Shown here: piece by piece, positions 13,028 to 24,448 of the stretch | Layout: every line of letters starts with the position of its first letter | Numbering within the stretch: position 1 is the first letter of the stretch | Origin: Spongospora subterranea f. sp. subterranea | Lineage: Eukaryota; Endomyxa: Phytomyxea; Phytomyxea; Plasmodiophorida | Reading direction: 5' to 3' | DNA length: 64,000 nt | Assembly: GCA_049724395.1 (NCBI GenBank) | Contig: JAUGWO010000002.1 | Span: forward strand, 1-64,000 | Position numbers and translations under genes: made by a program | Notes under the pieces: generated by a model | Told to the model about the DNA's origin: nothing | Databases searched by the model: none | What the model saw: the letters and a program-made list of their open reading frames with translations, nothing else

Positions 13028-13318
13028 GCCGGTCATTCGACGATATGTATCCATTGAGGCCCGACAAAATTGGGGGACAAAGCATCGTCAGTCGTTGGAG
13101 GGAATCGATTACAATTCTCTGGCCAAGTCATGCTTAGCTACAAAAAACCTGACCAAATATCATTTGGTGTCTTTCTTACAGCAAGATGTTCTTGAACAGG
13201 TATGATGTTGTTGGTTAACCATGTACAGCACGAATCCATCGAAGCCCAAAGAAAGTCGGCAGCCTTTGGGACATGTCGAGCGCATACTCGCTACCAAACT
13301 CAGTTGACGCCTCAAATG
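13028..13318 (+). CDS. Possible short exons of an unassigned gene
   Basis: An ATG at 13028 opens 58 codons (MPVIRRYVSIEARQNWGTKH onward, ending SFLQQDVLEQ) to a GTATGA donor at 13201. An acceptor at about 13229 continues with HESIEAQRKSAAFGTCRA for some 35 codons. The pieces look protein-like and helix-rich, but I find no family, and the region overlaps open frames on the other strand. Treat as a low-confidence gene start. Confidence 0.2.
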
Positions 13319-14560
13319 CCCAATCAGCGCAGTTGAATAAATTGGTCGAGGGCATTCCTTGAAACCTCGCTGTATTACCAGATCGAGCTGATGGAGTCCA
13401 CACCATATGCGAGTCAATGAACTCCATCGTGCACTCACCATGTCGAGTTCCGGTCCTGGAGATTGCACCATCTGTAGAACAACCAAGTAAAATATCACGC
13501 CACGAAGAATAAAGTGTTTTAAGGAACGTTGACCACTGACTGCTTCAAACATGATCTCCACAGTATGATATTCGTAAAGAAGCAGGGCGAGGAAGTGGAA
13601 TTTACAAATGCAAATTTTGTGGTAAATTGAGCGAGTACCTCCAGATACGACGTGCCATCCAGGGTCGAGGAACCGAGAGCAATCGAAACGTCAGTGACAG
13701 TTTCGAGAGACAGGGAGATGATCAATTCGCCGAGGTCCGATTTCGGTCTGCTTAAACAGGCTCGAGCCCGAGATCTTGGGACACATCATCGGGACATCAT
13801 TTCGCCAATCGGCAATCGACCGATTAACAAAACACATCAGCGCTCCTCCGCTCTCGAAATGTCTTTCAATTCGGGTGACAAAAACAACGTCAACGTCCCT
13901 GAATATGTTGTCGTTTGCCTTGTTTTCCCCTTCTTGCGTCGAGGAGCAGGTTTCTGATGAACAAGCCAGTTCTGTCCTCATCGGTCGTCGTCGCATCATT
14001 CAACGAGGTGCTGTTGCCTGAGATAATGCCAGTAATGATCCGATTTAAACTGTTCAAAATATTTGTCGTCTGTAGTTACTTGGCGTTTGGCCCCAACCAG
14101 TAGTGTCAAATCGTTGCTTTTCGATATCCTGATCAGAATATGCCACCCATCCATTATTTAGAGGCCTGCTGACTATACACAAAATAACAATCGACCATTT
14201 CTGGGCGCTAATAGGTGTCTGGGCACTATCGCTCTTTCGGATGTTTACGCCATCCCTCAAGTCAGGAAAAAGGTAATCAATGCCTGACACAGTCGTGATC
14301 GTGACGATGAAATCGCTGGGAAAATGATGTACCATTTGGCCGGAATTGTTCGATGCAATCTGGTATATGTATCGGCCATGACATGGTCAATTTCATTAAT
14401 CTTTTCCTGAATTCTGTTTCGTTTTCGGCTGGATCCAAAACTATACCCCAGGGTGAGATATTGGTGTTTTATCAGTTTTTCATAAACAGGCGATCGTCAA
14501 TGTTTCGCCATGTTGATATCTGATCGTCGTTATTCATCGACGATGAAGTTGAGGGAGGAC
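13160..14560 (-). CDS. Possible multi-exon gene, unassigned
   Basis: Several minus-strand segments look protein-like but do not join cleanly: RIQEKINEIDHVMADTYTRL (about 14430), NGWVAYSDQDIEKQRFDTTG (about 14140), STSLNDATTTDEDRTGLFIR (about 14000), VDVVFVTRIERHFESGG (about 13880) and LGELIISLSLETVTDVSIAL (about 13710). An ATG at 14538 (MNNDDQISTWRNIDDRLF) could be the start. No domain is recognised. Overlapping frames on the plus strand weaken the case, and frame changes would be required. Confidence 0.25.
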
Positions 14561-14734
14561 ATGTCAAGGCTGCAGTAAACCGGTAGAGATTGTCGTGGTG
14601 TTTGACGGCGATATCGCCCCAACGTCATTCGCCCTCTCTAGAGCGGCAATCATAAAACCTGATGAGTCATCGTCTGAGTCAGGTTATAGGTTATTTCCCC
14701 AACTAATCGGGATCATTATTTAAGTTATCGGGCC

Positions 14735-16591
14735 ATGAACCACCAGGACCGCGCGTATCATCGCCATGGAACATGGGATATGATCGACCTGCCCCATCCT
14801 CCGATTGCGGCCAATCGTCGCCCCAAGTACGATCCGTCGTTCAGCAGCAAGACCCTCCCAAACGGCACCCGCTCACGAAAACCAATTGAGCCTAAGTTAT
14901 CCCGCCGACATCCGGCTATCACCGAAGTTTGCAGCCGATTTGAGCCTCAGCCTCCCATTCATCACGACCATCGCCCACAGAAATCTGCTCCCCGAATAGT
15001 GAAGCGCATCGATATGTCAAATATCTTTGGGTTTGTTGCGCCAACTGAAAGTAAACGCGATTTGCCGATCTCCATTGGGGTGGAAGGTGATCAAGCCAAG
15101 GAAAGTAGAACTGGGAAGACTGTCCAGACCCGGTCGGAAACCGTTGATTTCGGCCATGATCAGGATGAACGATCGAGGAAACAGGAACCAGAGCGATTGA
15201 TTGCTGATGCGTTGCCAGTTGATAAAGGCAATACACCCCAGGTCGATGTCGACATCGTTCAAACACACGACGGAATCAATGACCAGCGCGATCTGCAATA
15301 TCCAGAAGCGGTGCCTGTTCCGGACGGATTGACAGATATCGGGGCCAGTTCATCATCTCATAGTATTCGGGATGAAATCCTGTCCATCGGCGTTCAGGAT
15401 GAGATGGAATTCCAATCCACTGCTACGTCGCCTGAAACGACCAACACATCGACTGATGTGAACAAGGAATATCAACAAACCAATTCAGACCCTGTCATGA
15501 CTACTGCTATCTCAATTGGTTCTCCTGACATTGACACAGCTGGGATAAAACGCAATACGCCAATGAGAACTGGGCGATTATCGACAACGACCGCCAGCCC
15601 AATTGGGGTTCGAACTTCAATTCAGGATACGATCAGGGCGCTGGAGGCACGACGCCAAAGCCAGCTGAATGGAGAGGTAATTCCAGACCCTGTCAACAGC
15701 CCGGTTCTCACGCCAAGAACCATGGCAAGGGAAGAGCCGGATTTTGACAAAACCCTCCATGAGCAAGTAGAGTTAGCTCCAGAGCCTGTTGACAGCCCGG
15801 TTTTGACGCCAAAAATGATGGCAAAGGAAGCGCCGGATGTAGAAAGAACCCGCCTCGGGAGTATACAAGCTTCGGATGCAGAAACGCCATCGATTGGTCG
15901 TGATGATCAACCTGAATTCAGCTCAGAATCGTCCAGTGATTATCAGAGTAGCTCCGCTAGGACATCCGTTCCAACGCCAAATGGAGTGTCCACAGCTGAG
16001 GCGTTTTCTGGCGACGTTATGGAACCTACAGTTGGTGATGATAACGACGTCTTAAATCAAGCGTTGGCGTCATCCAGCTTCGAGTTAAGCGATGCGTCAA
16101 GCGACAGGGTGGATCGTGAACGACCCACAATACCTGACGATGGTCTGGCGAATCTCAGCACTTCCATGGTTGGGAATCCTCGACAGGCTGATGATCAGAG
16201 TATAGCTATTCCCGAGCCGAGGATTGACATGTTTGAGTTCCCGTTGATCAAACATGGACGAGGGGGGAAACCACGACGAGTATTCATAACCGTTGACACA
16301 AGTGCAGGAATCATTCGATGGGGTGATGGCCGGCGATATATGAAGATTGAGGATATCAGCCAGGTTAGGAGTGGGAAACATACTGATGTATTCAGGAAGA
16401 AGGCGCTACGAAAACTCGATGCACGACTGTGTCTATCGCTGATCACCAAGGAAAGGAGCTTTGACATGGAGTGTAAGACCAGCGAGGAACGGCGAACCGT
16501 GATGATCACATTGATGGAGCAGATTGTGGGTTGTTTGAGAGGAAATGGTGTCAGGGCGGCGTGGATCAAGCCCCACCTGCCCGCCTCATAA
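14735..16591 (+). CDS. Disordered protein with C-terminal PH-like domain
   Basis: A single uninterrupted frame of 618 codons, unusual in a window where most genes have an intron every 100-300 bp. Residues 1-490 are Ser/Thr/Pro/Asp-rich and apparently disordered. They include an internal duplication near residues 320-370 (PVNSPVLTPRTMA and PVDSPVLTPKMMA). The last 110 residues resemble the PH fold found in phospholipase C and related proteins: FEFPLIKHGRGGKPRRVFIT, IIRWGDG, MKIEDISQVRSGKHTDVFR, a DARLCLSL strand, then SFDMECKTSEERRTVM and a C-terminal helix. A membrane- or lipid-associated scaffold is likely. The exact partner is unknown. Confidence 0.6.
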   Translation: MNHQDRAYHRHGTWDMIDLPHPPIAANRRPKYDPSFSSKTLPNGTRSRKPIEPKLSRRHPAITEVCSRFEPQPPIHHDHRPQKSAPRIVKRIDMSNIFGFVAPTESKRDLPISIGVEGDQAKESRTGKTVQTRSETVDFGHDQDERSRKQEPERLIADALPVDKGNTPQVDVDIVQTHDGINDQRDLQYPEAVPVPDGLTDIGASSSSHSIRDEILSIGVQDEMEFQSTATSPETTNTSTDVNKEYQQTNSDPVMTTAISIGSPDIDTAGIKRNTPMRTGRLSTTTASPIGVRTSIQDTIRALEARRQSQLNGEVIPDPVNSPVLTPRTMAREEPDFDKTLHEQVELAPEPVDSPVLTPKMMAKEAPDVERTRLGSIQASDAETPSIGRDDQPEFSSESSSDYQSSSARTSVPTPNGVSTAEAFSGDVMEPTVGDDNDVLNQALASSSFELSDASSDRVDRERPTIPDDGLANLSTSMVGNPRQADDQSIAIPEPRIDMFEFPLIKHGRGGKPRRVFITVDTSAGIIRWGDGRRYMKIEDISQVRSGKHTDVFRKKALRKLDARLCLSLITKERSFDMECKTSEERRTVMITLMEQIVGCLRGNGVRAAWIKPHLPAS

Positions 16592-17013
16592 ACTGGCACC
16601 ACACGTCGTGGGCAAGGATTGTATGGCCAGCGCGCCCTAATGTTTCATCTGCCGTTCTCGGACACCGTGACGGAGTCCGGATACATTTGTCGGAATACAC
16701 AGCCGAGTTGTCATTATTCTAATGGATCCGGTAGATGTTTGTTAATATCGTCTTCATTGCGTAGTCACGACGACTGTAATGAAGAGGTGTTATCATCTGG
16801 CCTGTTGATTGCATATGATGTTGTCCTTTCAGGACGCTTGGCTTCTGTAAATTAGGGGATTCACAGCCCCAAATTTGAAGACACTCTTTTAACTGATGCG
16901 TCATTATTTCCTCTGAATTAGCTCATTTATACAACATCGATTTGATCAGCTTGTTCAGTCACACTTTTTTCCAATAAAGGATAGAAATATCATGAATTTT
17001 AAGACTTTATATG
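16592..17013. other. Convergent intergenic region
   Basis: Spacer between two 3' ends. It is AT-rich in its right half. No gene or repeat seen. Confidence 0.45.
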
Positions 17014-19311
17014 TCACCTATATGATGGTATAAGTTGGAATTTTGATATTGACCCCAATACTGTGGCGTCGGCGTGTATTGTTGTGTATGAATCCACGAC
17101 AGATGTGATGATATGATTGAAAAAAGGTGCTTCTTCAACATAAGGAGCTGATGACAGCGCCTCTCGAGGTTTGGGTAGATTAATTCCACTACGAATCTTC
17201 TCCATAGTGCTAGAAAACTTGGTTGAACTAGCTTGACGGAGCTTGGAGACTATTTCACCGGTCTCAAGCATAATTGCTTTTGAAAGATAGATCGATACAG
17301 CTTTGACAGGGACCATCAAATACCGGAAAGCATCCGCTGATGACTCTTCCGAACCTTTCATAATATCCAGCAACTGCACGAAAAGTTTAGCATGAACAGC
17401 AAGGCAAAACAGGAATTCATTTTCCCGTTTGTGCGAAGCGAATAGGATCTCGAGATGTGTCACGATGATCGACAACATACGGGCGGCGGAAATGACGACT
17501 TTCATCATCATTGGGCTGGCGATGTCCGGCTCAAACTTATCTATCACACATGACCCAAGCAGATTCGCCACCTTCTCGGCTGCATCTACTAAACAGCTAT
17601 CAAAAACTGCCGAGACGGTCTATCCGACAAATACGAGTTTGTTAAAAAAATGACAATCTCAATTCAAGCTACATACCTGGACCTGAAATATGCACAAACG
17701 CAAGACGACATCAATGCTAACTAAAACGTTGGATAGCCGGATAGCATCTAGCCCTATCAATCCATCAGAAAGAATAGAAGCTAAAAATGCGACGGTGGGA
17801 ATGGAAAAGGGACACGTTGGTGAAATACGGGCCGACTTAATTTCAAAAGCGTGAGTGGATGAGGTGTCGAAAAACAACAGGCACGTAGTAGGTGAAGCAA
17901 CCATGCACTGCAAAGTAAGAAGATTGAGACGACACAAAATGTGATTGCTCCAAATGCAAGGGACAAGTTGGAAGCAAATTTTCAAGAAGTGAAGAAACGA
18001 CTTTGGCATTTTTTGCGGTTGAACTTTGCCTGACGTTGAGCGAAAAATGGAAGCAGTTGTTACTCTGTTCAGATGGATTAAATGCTCCATGAAATACAGA
18101 GATAAAACAGATACTGCAATAAGTGAGAATCTGTAATTTGATTCTAGCTGCTCTTGTTGCATGGAATCATCGGCATTGCCGGCCTTTGTTCTTGACGTGA
18201 CATCTTTCATGAGTTCAAAGAAAGTTGCTGTGAACGATGAGTCGCTTTGGTAAACAACAACTGTATTGTTGCATAGCGGTTCGATGGATGCAAACATAGT
18301 AGCAACGCAATGCTCCCAAAGACAAACCAGTGCAGGATTTGCATTTGAGAAGTAATCGAAACAAACGTTTTGAGTATCGTACCTGCACCAATTTGAAACC
18401 TCGGCAATATCCACAATATCGAAATGTGCTACCTTTGAAAATGTAAAGATAAGAGCAGGATCAACAAAGCGTGAGAAAACGACGACGGGGATTGACCGAG
18501 TGCTTGTGTTTTGTGCAAGCGCTGCAGATATCTCAGTACGGAATTGAATACTCCGTTTCCGATTATATAGTCGGACATGAACATGTTCCTGTGCAAATTG
18601 GTTGACCCAGTGGCAAGCAGCAGCAAGATCAAAAGCGCATTTTGAACTGATTTTTGAGAAAGTTGGTATTGCTGCTTAGCCTGTTTCGTTAACAGCCTCT
18701 GACAGGCAATTACAAGCCTAAGTATGAGGTCGGTATGCCGTTCGGTTGTCTACTAGACAGAATTAGGGCTTGACCAAAAGAGCAAATCCATATCACCTAC
18801 ATTCACGAAAATATCAGAATTTCCAATTGCTTCTATCAGCATTACTGGGCGATCATCTCCAAACTGTGCAGGTTTTAGACGAGTGATCGAGAAGATAATG
18901 CAGCTGATGGAAATAAGTGCATTTTCAAGTCGCGTTGAGTCATTGGAGTGTATGGGAGGCACCTCCACTGCGAGTAAACATTGGCGAAAAAGCCACTAGT
19001 AAACAACCAGGTATTATTGAAATAATAAACGAGTGATAGCTGTTAAACAAACCGGTAATTGTGGAGGCGTATTGACGTGTGCACATAGCTCTTGAAGACG
19101 TACACGATCCGGTCGCAAAGACAATACATCGAATCTGAAAGAAGGCGAATGAACAGCAACGAAAGTATTCTCCCGAAGTGGCCGGGATATTTTGAATCAC
19201 GAGTTGATACTTTTTCTGATTTAAATCAGGGGCGTCATCGTCGTTGCTCATCAGTATATTTTCATACCAGTCGACAATTAATGTCTTGAGCAACGGCGAC
19301 TGACGCCTCAT
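17014..19311 (-). CDS. Armadillo-like helical protein, ARMH3/C10orf76-like
   Basis: Large all-helical protein in seven or so exons. N-terminal exon: MRRQSPLLKTLIVDWYENIL; after an intron, FDVLSLRPDRVRLQELCAHV; then LFRQCLLAVEVPPIHSND and LENALISISCIIFSI. The middle exons contain HALLILLLLATG and MDIAEVSNWCRYDTQN onward. The C-terminal part has RLNLLTLQCMVASPTTCLLF, IRLSNVLVSIDVVLRLCI and ISAARMLSIIVTHLEILFAS. The order resembles ARMH3 (DUF1741): a FW/WYE start, a LF...C block, LLxL before an ED/SPTT turn, and a late helical block. ARMH3 acts at the Golgi with GBF1 and PI4KB in animals. The match is by pattern only, so another ARM/HEAT protein is possible. The stop lies at 17014. Confidence 0.45.
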
Positions 19312-19492
19312 ATTCGTCTATTGCCTCGCCGCTCCCAAAAAAACCCGCACGAGCTAGTCTAAACTATGCTGTCCCCAGTGATTGCGAATCGGCGAAACAA
19401 AATCGAATGGAAGCGAGTATCGCGCGGGTCGACAAATCCAGCAATCGTTGATAATAATGATATGGTGTATTTATGGCGGTGTGTACGTAAAA
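19312..19492. promoter_or_regulatory. Upstream region of ARMH3-like gene
   Basis: Short segment between the start codon on the minus strand and the 31-bp repeat array. It presumably contains the promoter. No motif recognised. Confidence 0.3.
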
Positions 19493-19748
19493 ATGCCCTG
19501 TTGATTATTGCGCAGTTTTGTAAATGCCCTGTTAATTTTTGCGCAGTTTTGAAAATGCCCTGTTAATTTTTGCGCAGTTTTGAAAATGCCCTGTTAATTT
19601 TTGCGCAGTTTTGAATATGCCCTGTTAATTTTTGCGCAGTTTTGAATATGCCCTGTTAATTTTTGCGCAGTTTTGAAAATGCCCTGTTAATTTTTGCGCA
19701 GTTTTGAAAATGCCCTGTTAATTTTTGCGCAGTTTTGAATATGCCCTG
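19493..19748. repeat. Tandem array of a 31-bp unit, eight copies plus a partial
   Basis: The unit ATGCCCTGTTAATTTTTGCG followed by CAGTTTTGAAA repeats exactly every 31 bases from 19493 to 19740, and a ninth copy breaks off after ATGCCCTG. Copies differ only at one or two bases (GAAAATG against GAATATG, and the first copy). It abuts the foldback element at its right side. Confidence 0.95.
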
Positions 19749-19761
19749 CTTTTTCTGTAGG

Positions 19762-19976
19762 CCCGTAATAAACTGTTGTTCGATATCGTTTCGCCAAATG
19801 GTTTAGAACTAATCTGAATGGCCCCTGCGCGGTGACCTGATGAGCAGAAGGCGAAACCAGGTCGCGTAAGTGAACATACAGTCCGCTGCCCAGCCAACCC
19901 TACTCGACCTGGTTTCGCCTTCGGCTCATCAGGTCACCCTTTGGCGAAACGATTTCGAACAACAGTTTGTTACCGG
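19762..19976. mobile_element. Foldback/MITE-like inverted-repeat element
   Basis: A 215-bp segment whose two halves are reverse complements with small loops. Outer arms are AAACTGTTGTTCGATATCGT at 19770 and its complement ending at 19968 (one mismatch in the 20). Inner arms are GGTGACCTGATGAGC...GGCGAAACCAGGTCG (about 19829-19864) and CGACCTGGTTTCGCC...GCTCATCAGGTCACC (about 19906-19939). It contains no coding region. Such a structure is typical of foldback or miniature inverted-repeat elements. No target-site duplication could be confirmed. Confidence 0.75.
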
Positions 19977-20059
19977 TGTGTGGATGCCCGCAATCGAAAT
20001 GCGTGTCGGTTCGCTGTGTTCGAACGTCTACAAGAGGTGCCTATTTAGCCGAGCCTTAT

Positions 20060-20249
20060 CATAGTGTGTACACAATCAAAGATAGGCTCACGACATGCAA
20101 TGTCAATGTATTTCATCTTTCACACAATACTGTAGTTCCAAATAGATGTTCACCATAATCAGTTGTGGATTTGATATATCCCGGTCATGGTAGGCAACCC
20201 TAACACGGACTAGCGTACGGTTTTATTAGGGGACATTGATATATTGTCA
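20060..20249 (-). repeat. Putative 3' LTR of the copia element
   Basis: On the minus strand, a purine-rich tract (AAAGGGCAAGGAGGCGAAT, about 20271-20250) is followed by TGACAATATATCAATG starting at 20249, the usual polypurine tract and TG start of an LTR. The far end is uncertain, and no matching 5' LTR was found near 23.8-24.4 kb. Confidence 0.4.
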
Positions 20250-20316
20250 ATTCGCCTCCTTGCCCTTTATGTTGAGTTTGGACCTAAGATAGCAGAACCT
20301 ATCCTTGGACAGTCCT

Positions 20317-22705
20317 TTAGTAAAGATATCCGCCAGATTTATCTTCTGTAGGAACATATACCGTCTTGATCTTTCCTTCAGAAATCAGCTCTCGTGTAAA
20401 GTGTTCTCGTAAATCGATATGCTTCATCTTGGAATGTTTATCATGTTGATTCAGAAAGGCTATCGAACCTTGTGAGTCCATATTCAATACAGTTGCTTCT
20501 TCCTGTTCGAAACCAAGTTCCTTCAAAACATTTCGTAGCCAAACAATCTCACAGCCAGCAAGGGATGCAGCAACTGTTTCAGCTTCACATGACGATAATG
20601 CACATGATTTTTGTCGGCTGGATTTGTAATCCACCAGTCCTCCATTAAGCATAACGACGTACCCTGTTGTTGACCTTCTCGTGTCCTTACAGCCTGCCCA
20701 ATCGGAGTATGCATATCCAATGAGGTTGTTGATGTCGTTCGATTCTCTAGTATTGAAGCTAATACCAAAGTTCCTTGTTCCTTGAAGATATCGTAGGATC
20801 CTTTTCAACGCAATAAAATGTCGTGAACCTGGATTTTGCCAAATCTTGCAACCTGTCCCACCGAATATGCAATATCAGGGCGGGTATGAAAGTAGATAAT
20901 GTAGACTCCCGACTGTCGTTCTGTAATTCAACGTTGCCTCTTCCTTCTTCACTTGGAGTTGATCGTCAGTGGTCTTCGGTTCCATATTTTTAGTCAAACT
21001 TATTCTTGTGGTAGTTGGAGTACTTTGCGGTTTGTAATTTTCCATATTACAAGATTTCAAATTTGCTCAATGTACTTCTCTTGAGTTAGATACACCTTTT
21101 CATTCTCAACTTGGTCTTGAATTCCTAGGTATTGCCGAACAAGGCCCAGATCTTTCATCTTGAATTCCTTGCACAGCTCAGCCTTCGTCTGATCAATCAA
21201 CTCTCGGTGGCCAATGAAAATCAAGTCGTCAACATAGCGAGGTATAATGACAAGGTGATTACCGCTTCTCTTGATATACAGACATGGTGTTGATTTGACA
21301 TTAGTGAACCTTAATGTGTTGCAGATAAAGTCCTCAATCAAATTATGCCATACGTTAGGCGCCTGTTTCAAACCATACAGCGATTTAAGCAACTTAACGA
21401 AATTGACCGTATTGTCAATCCTTTTGGCGTCTTCATATATATCTCTTCCTTGAGAGGACCATTCAAAAAGGCAGTCACGACGTCCATTTGGTCGACCTCG
21501 ATTTTCCCCCTGGTTGCGCATAGAGAAAGAACCATTCGTAGGATATCACCTCTCACAACGGGGGCAGAAGTATTGTGATAATCTATTCCTTCACGTTGAC
21601 TGAATCCTTGAACTACAAGCCTCGCTTTGAACCGAACGTCCCCGTTGGCGTCATTCTTGACCTTAAACACCCATCGGCATCCTATGGCTTTGGCTCCCTC
21701 TGGTAATATCATTCTTTTTTCCCACGTCTTCAGGTTGGGCTCACAAGCTCGACTCTGGTGCATTGGGTCAAGGAAAACCTTCATTTGGAACTGGGTCTAT
21801 CAATTGTTCCAATTCCTGATTTATGGCCTGAAGCCAGTTTGCCTTTCTCCATTGATTGCCTCGTCGTATGATTGCGGTTCGTTAAGTGTTTCCATTGCCA
21901 TCCTTGACCAGTTGTGATGGACTGGATCTCCATATCTTTCAGGTTGAACTCGAAGCCTTCTTTCATTAATAATGTTCCTCTCGTTGACCTCAGCCTGATC
22001 TGAATCATCTCCCTGGTCATATTCGTCAAGACCATCTTGATTTTCCTGATAAAGATTCTCGTCATCTGCAATATTGTCATCGCTGTCATCACCGCTGTTT
22101 TCATATCGATTATGGTTATCATCATCATTATCGCTATTATGATCTTTCTCTTCCAGGTGATAATCCTCATCTCGTCCTCGTTCATCAATTTCAGCAGCTT
22201 CCGAGAAACAGTCGTCTTGCGATCGGTTGCCAAACCCGTTCTCATTGAATATACATCGCGAAGGACAGTGATCTTGCCCGGTAATTTGTCGTATAGACGA
22301 TATCCTTTCTGATGTTGAGAATATCCCACAAAAATATATTTCTTCGATTTCGCTTCAGCCTCGGTCCTTTGGTTCCTTGGAATATGAGCATAGGCATCAC
22401 AGCCAAAACAACGAAGATACGAACGATCAGGATTTGATTCTTGAGAATCTCATGTGGGGTTGTTGCCTTATTGATTGGACGAGGACACAAATGTGGGATA
22501 TGGGCAGCTGTGAGTGTGGCGTGACCCATGAAATTCTTGGGGCAGCATTGCCTTCTGTATCATTGCTCTGGCTGAATCCATCATGATCCCATGCCCACGC
22601 TCGGCCAGATTTTGTTCTGAACCATAAGGAAGTGAAACTCAATACCTTCGTCTTTGAGAAACCTGTCGAATTCCGTAGATATATACTCGGCTGCGTTATC
22701 GCCAT
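20317..22705 (-). pseudogene. copia pol remnant: integrase core, RT and RNase H
   Basis: The integrase core is seen near 22700 (HGDNAAEYISTEFDRFLKDE, containing the second catalytic Asp). The reverse transcriptase runs 21784-21057: WVFKVKNDANGDVRFKARLV, DVVTAFLNGPL, LLKSLYGLKQAPNVWHNLI and the catalytic YVDDLIFIG. The RNase H part (20808-20317) has MKRILRYLQGTRNFGISF, YSDWAGCKDTRRSTTGYV, SSCEAETVAASLAGCEIVWL and DSQGSIAFLNQHDKHSKMKH. Key catalytic residues survive, but at least four frame breaks (about 21.06, 21.5, 21.78, 22.3 kb) divide the frame. Confidence 0.85.
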
Positions 22706-22856
22706 GAAGAATCTTAACTTTCTTGTCTGTTTTGTTTCCTATCCACTTCTTTAACTCGCAAAACTTTGAAAGCTTCCCCTTTTGTATACATTAGATACGT
22801 TTTCTTGAATCGAGAGGCATCGCTGATATTCATCCAAATGACTTCACAGACATTTT

Positions 22857-23748
22857 TCACTCTGGGCTTCCGTGTCTTTGTAAAGATTTCCTTTTTGCCT
22901 TTCCGATAGCACAGGGCTCGCAGAACTCGGCAGGACAGATACTGATACGATCATTTCCATCAGCTTTCATCATCAGTCTAATATCAGGGATATTGCGATG
23001 CCCAAGGCGATCGTGCCATATCATGATATCGTTGTCTTTTGTGGTGACCGACTTCCTGGCCATCTCTCCGCTGGAGTCCTCGTCAAATGTGTACACGCCA
23101 TTGTTCATCCCGCCTTCAATAATAATTTGACCGTTGTTGTCAATCCATTGACATTTTTCCTCGTCAAACTTGTATTGTCACCTTTCTACCACCTTTGACC
23201 TCGGCTGGACCTGAGAAGATGTATTTTGTTTGAACCATGCAGGTCGCAACTCAGGCTGCTTCATCCAGCACTTGAGCTCGCCTCCTGGGTGTTGCTTGCC
23301 ACACTCACTACCCGCCTTATATTCTGTACTCTTATATGCTCGTTCACTCAAGTTCGTAGACCTGGCCATCTCAGCTTCCTGTAAGCGGGTTGCTATCTCA
23401 TCAGTTGTGATCTTGTGATACATTGCGGCTGCAAGCCTCGACGAGACTTTCGAACCTTCGTCTTGCACAAACAAGATTTGCGTTTGATAACGCTGAGTCA
23501 GGCAAGCTCCCGATTAACGTGCTTCCTTTCAACAGCAGAAACAGTTCTTTTTTTCTGGTAGTAGTAAATTCGACGGCTGTTTGAGTGTGTTGAATACGTT
23601 TTCCGAAGAATTCCGCCAGCATCTCAGCCGCATGATAGTCTGCCACCGTTCCTGCGACGGCTGTGATGTATGTGAATACATCAAACGTCGTCTTCTTCTC
23701 CAGAGCTCCGTCTAAATAGACGAAGAACGTATTAATCAAATGCCCCAA
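22857..23748 (-). pseudogene. copia gag and GAG-pre-integrase remnant
   Basis: The GAG-pre-integrase domain is clear at 23108-22857: IMIWHDRLGHRNIPDI with the H...H and C...C zinc-binding pairs (ending EFCEPCAIGKAKRKSL). A knuckle-like CGKQHPGGELKCWMK lies near 23290. Upstream of it a gag-like helical stretch extends to 23748. Frames change between these pieces. Confidence 0.65.
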
Positions 23749-23750
23749 TA

Positions 23751-24448
23751 AGCGTACCTATCGTGGAAACCGATTGTTCAACGCTGATCCTTTCTATCGA
23801 GAATTCCGGGCAAAAGATGCACACAGAAACATTGGAGTTCTGATGATGAACCTGGCAGACTGGTGGTCTGGTGACCACTATGGACAGACCCACAATCGTT
23901 CTCAACAACGTATTGCCGAGGAGGGTTTGCTCAGGCGTCACATTGATACTAAATCGGTTCGTAGACATACGATATCTGCAGTTCTGAATGGCAATAGCGT
24001 CACCGCTCGTGTGTTGATCGTTGGCCAATTCCGTTGATCGAACCACATTTCTTTGTCCAACAAAACAATTGAACCAAATACTTCACCCTCATAAACAAGG
24101 TCGGCATTTGTCTTGTGTGTTGCCAACCGAAAGGCGAGCGATTATTGGTGTCGGTTCAAAGGTTCCCTGAACCGAACGACGCCTCAGTGGACGGCAACAA
24201 ACGATCGTATCATCTCCCTCACTTCTCGTGGGTTTTCGGCGATCCTTCTTCGCCCTTGTTCAATCGCATCACTGGCCAATGTTTACCTCATTCGATCGAA
24301 CCTCAAACCGACCCACGGTTTCCCCAATCACTTTTACAGATCCTCTGTCCATATAGCTGTTTTGCGTTGACGTCCCATTTGTCTGAAATCATCTCCAACG
24401 CCAGTTCATGGTCAGAATTAACATCTACCGTGGTGTATTGTCGAATTT
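23751..24448. other. Spacer, nothing firmly recognised
   Basis: Open frames on both strands here (for example 24046-23732 minus and 24115-24477 plus) show no domain. The segment could hide the lost 5' end of the copia element, but no LTR-like match to 20060-20249 is visible. Confidence 0.35.

Larger units (their letters stand above)
20060..23750 (-). mobile_element. Ty1/copia retrotransposon, degenerate
   Basis: Minus-strand order gag, GAG-pre-integrase, integrase, reverse transcriptase, RNase H is that of Ty1/copia elements. The reading frame is broken by several stops and frame shifts, so the element cannot make its own proteins. One end carries a probable LTR and polypurine tract. The other end (beyond 23.75 kb) has no detectable LTR. 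It sits between the foldback element and the EF-hand-like gene. Confidence 0.85.

Noticed and set aside
19493-19748. CRISPR-like repeat array
   Set aside because: The 31-bp units are contiguous without unique spacers, so it is a simple tandem repeat in a eukaryotic genome.
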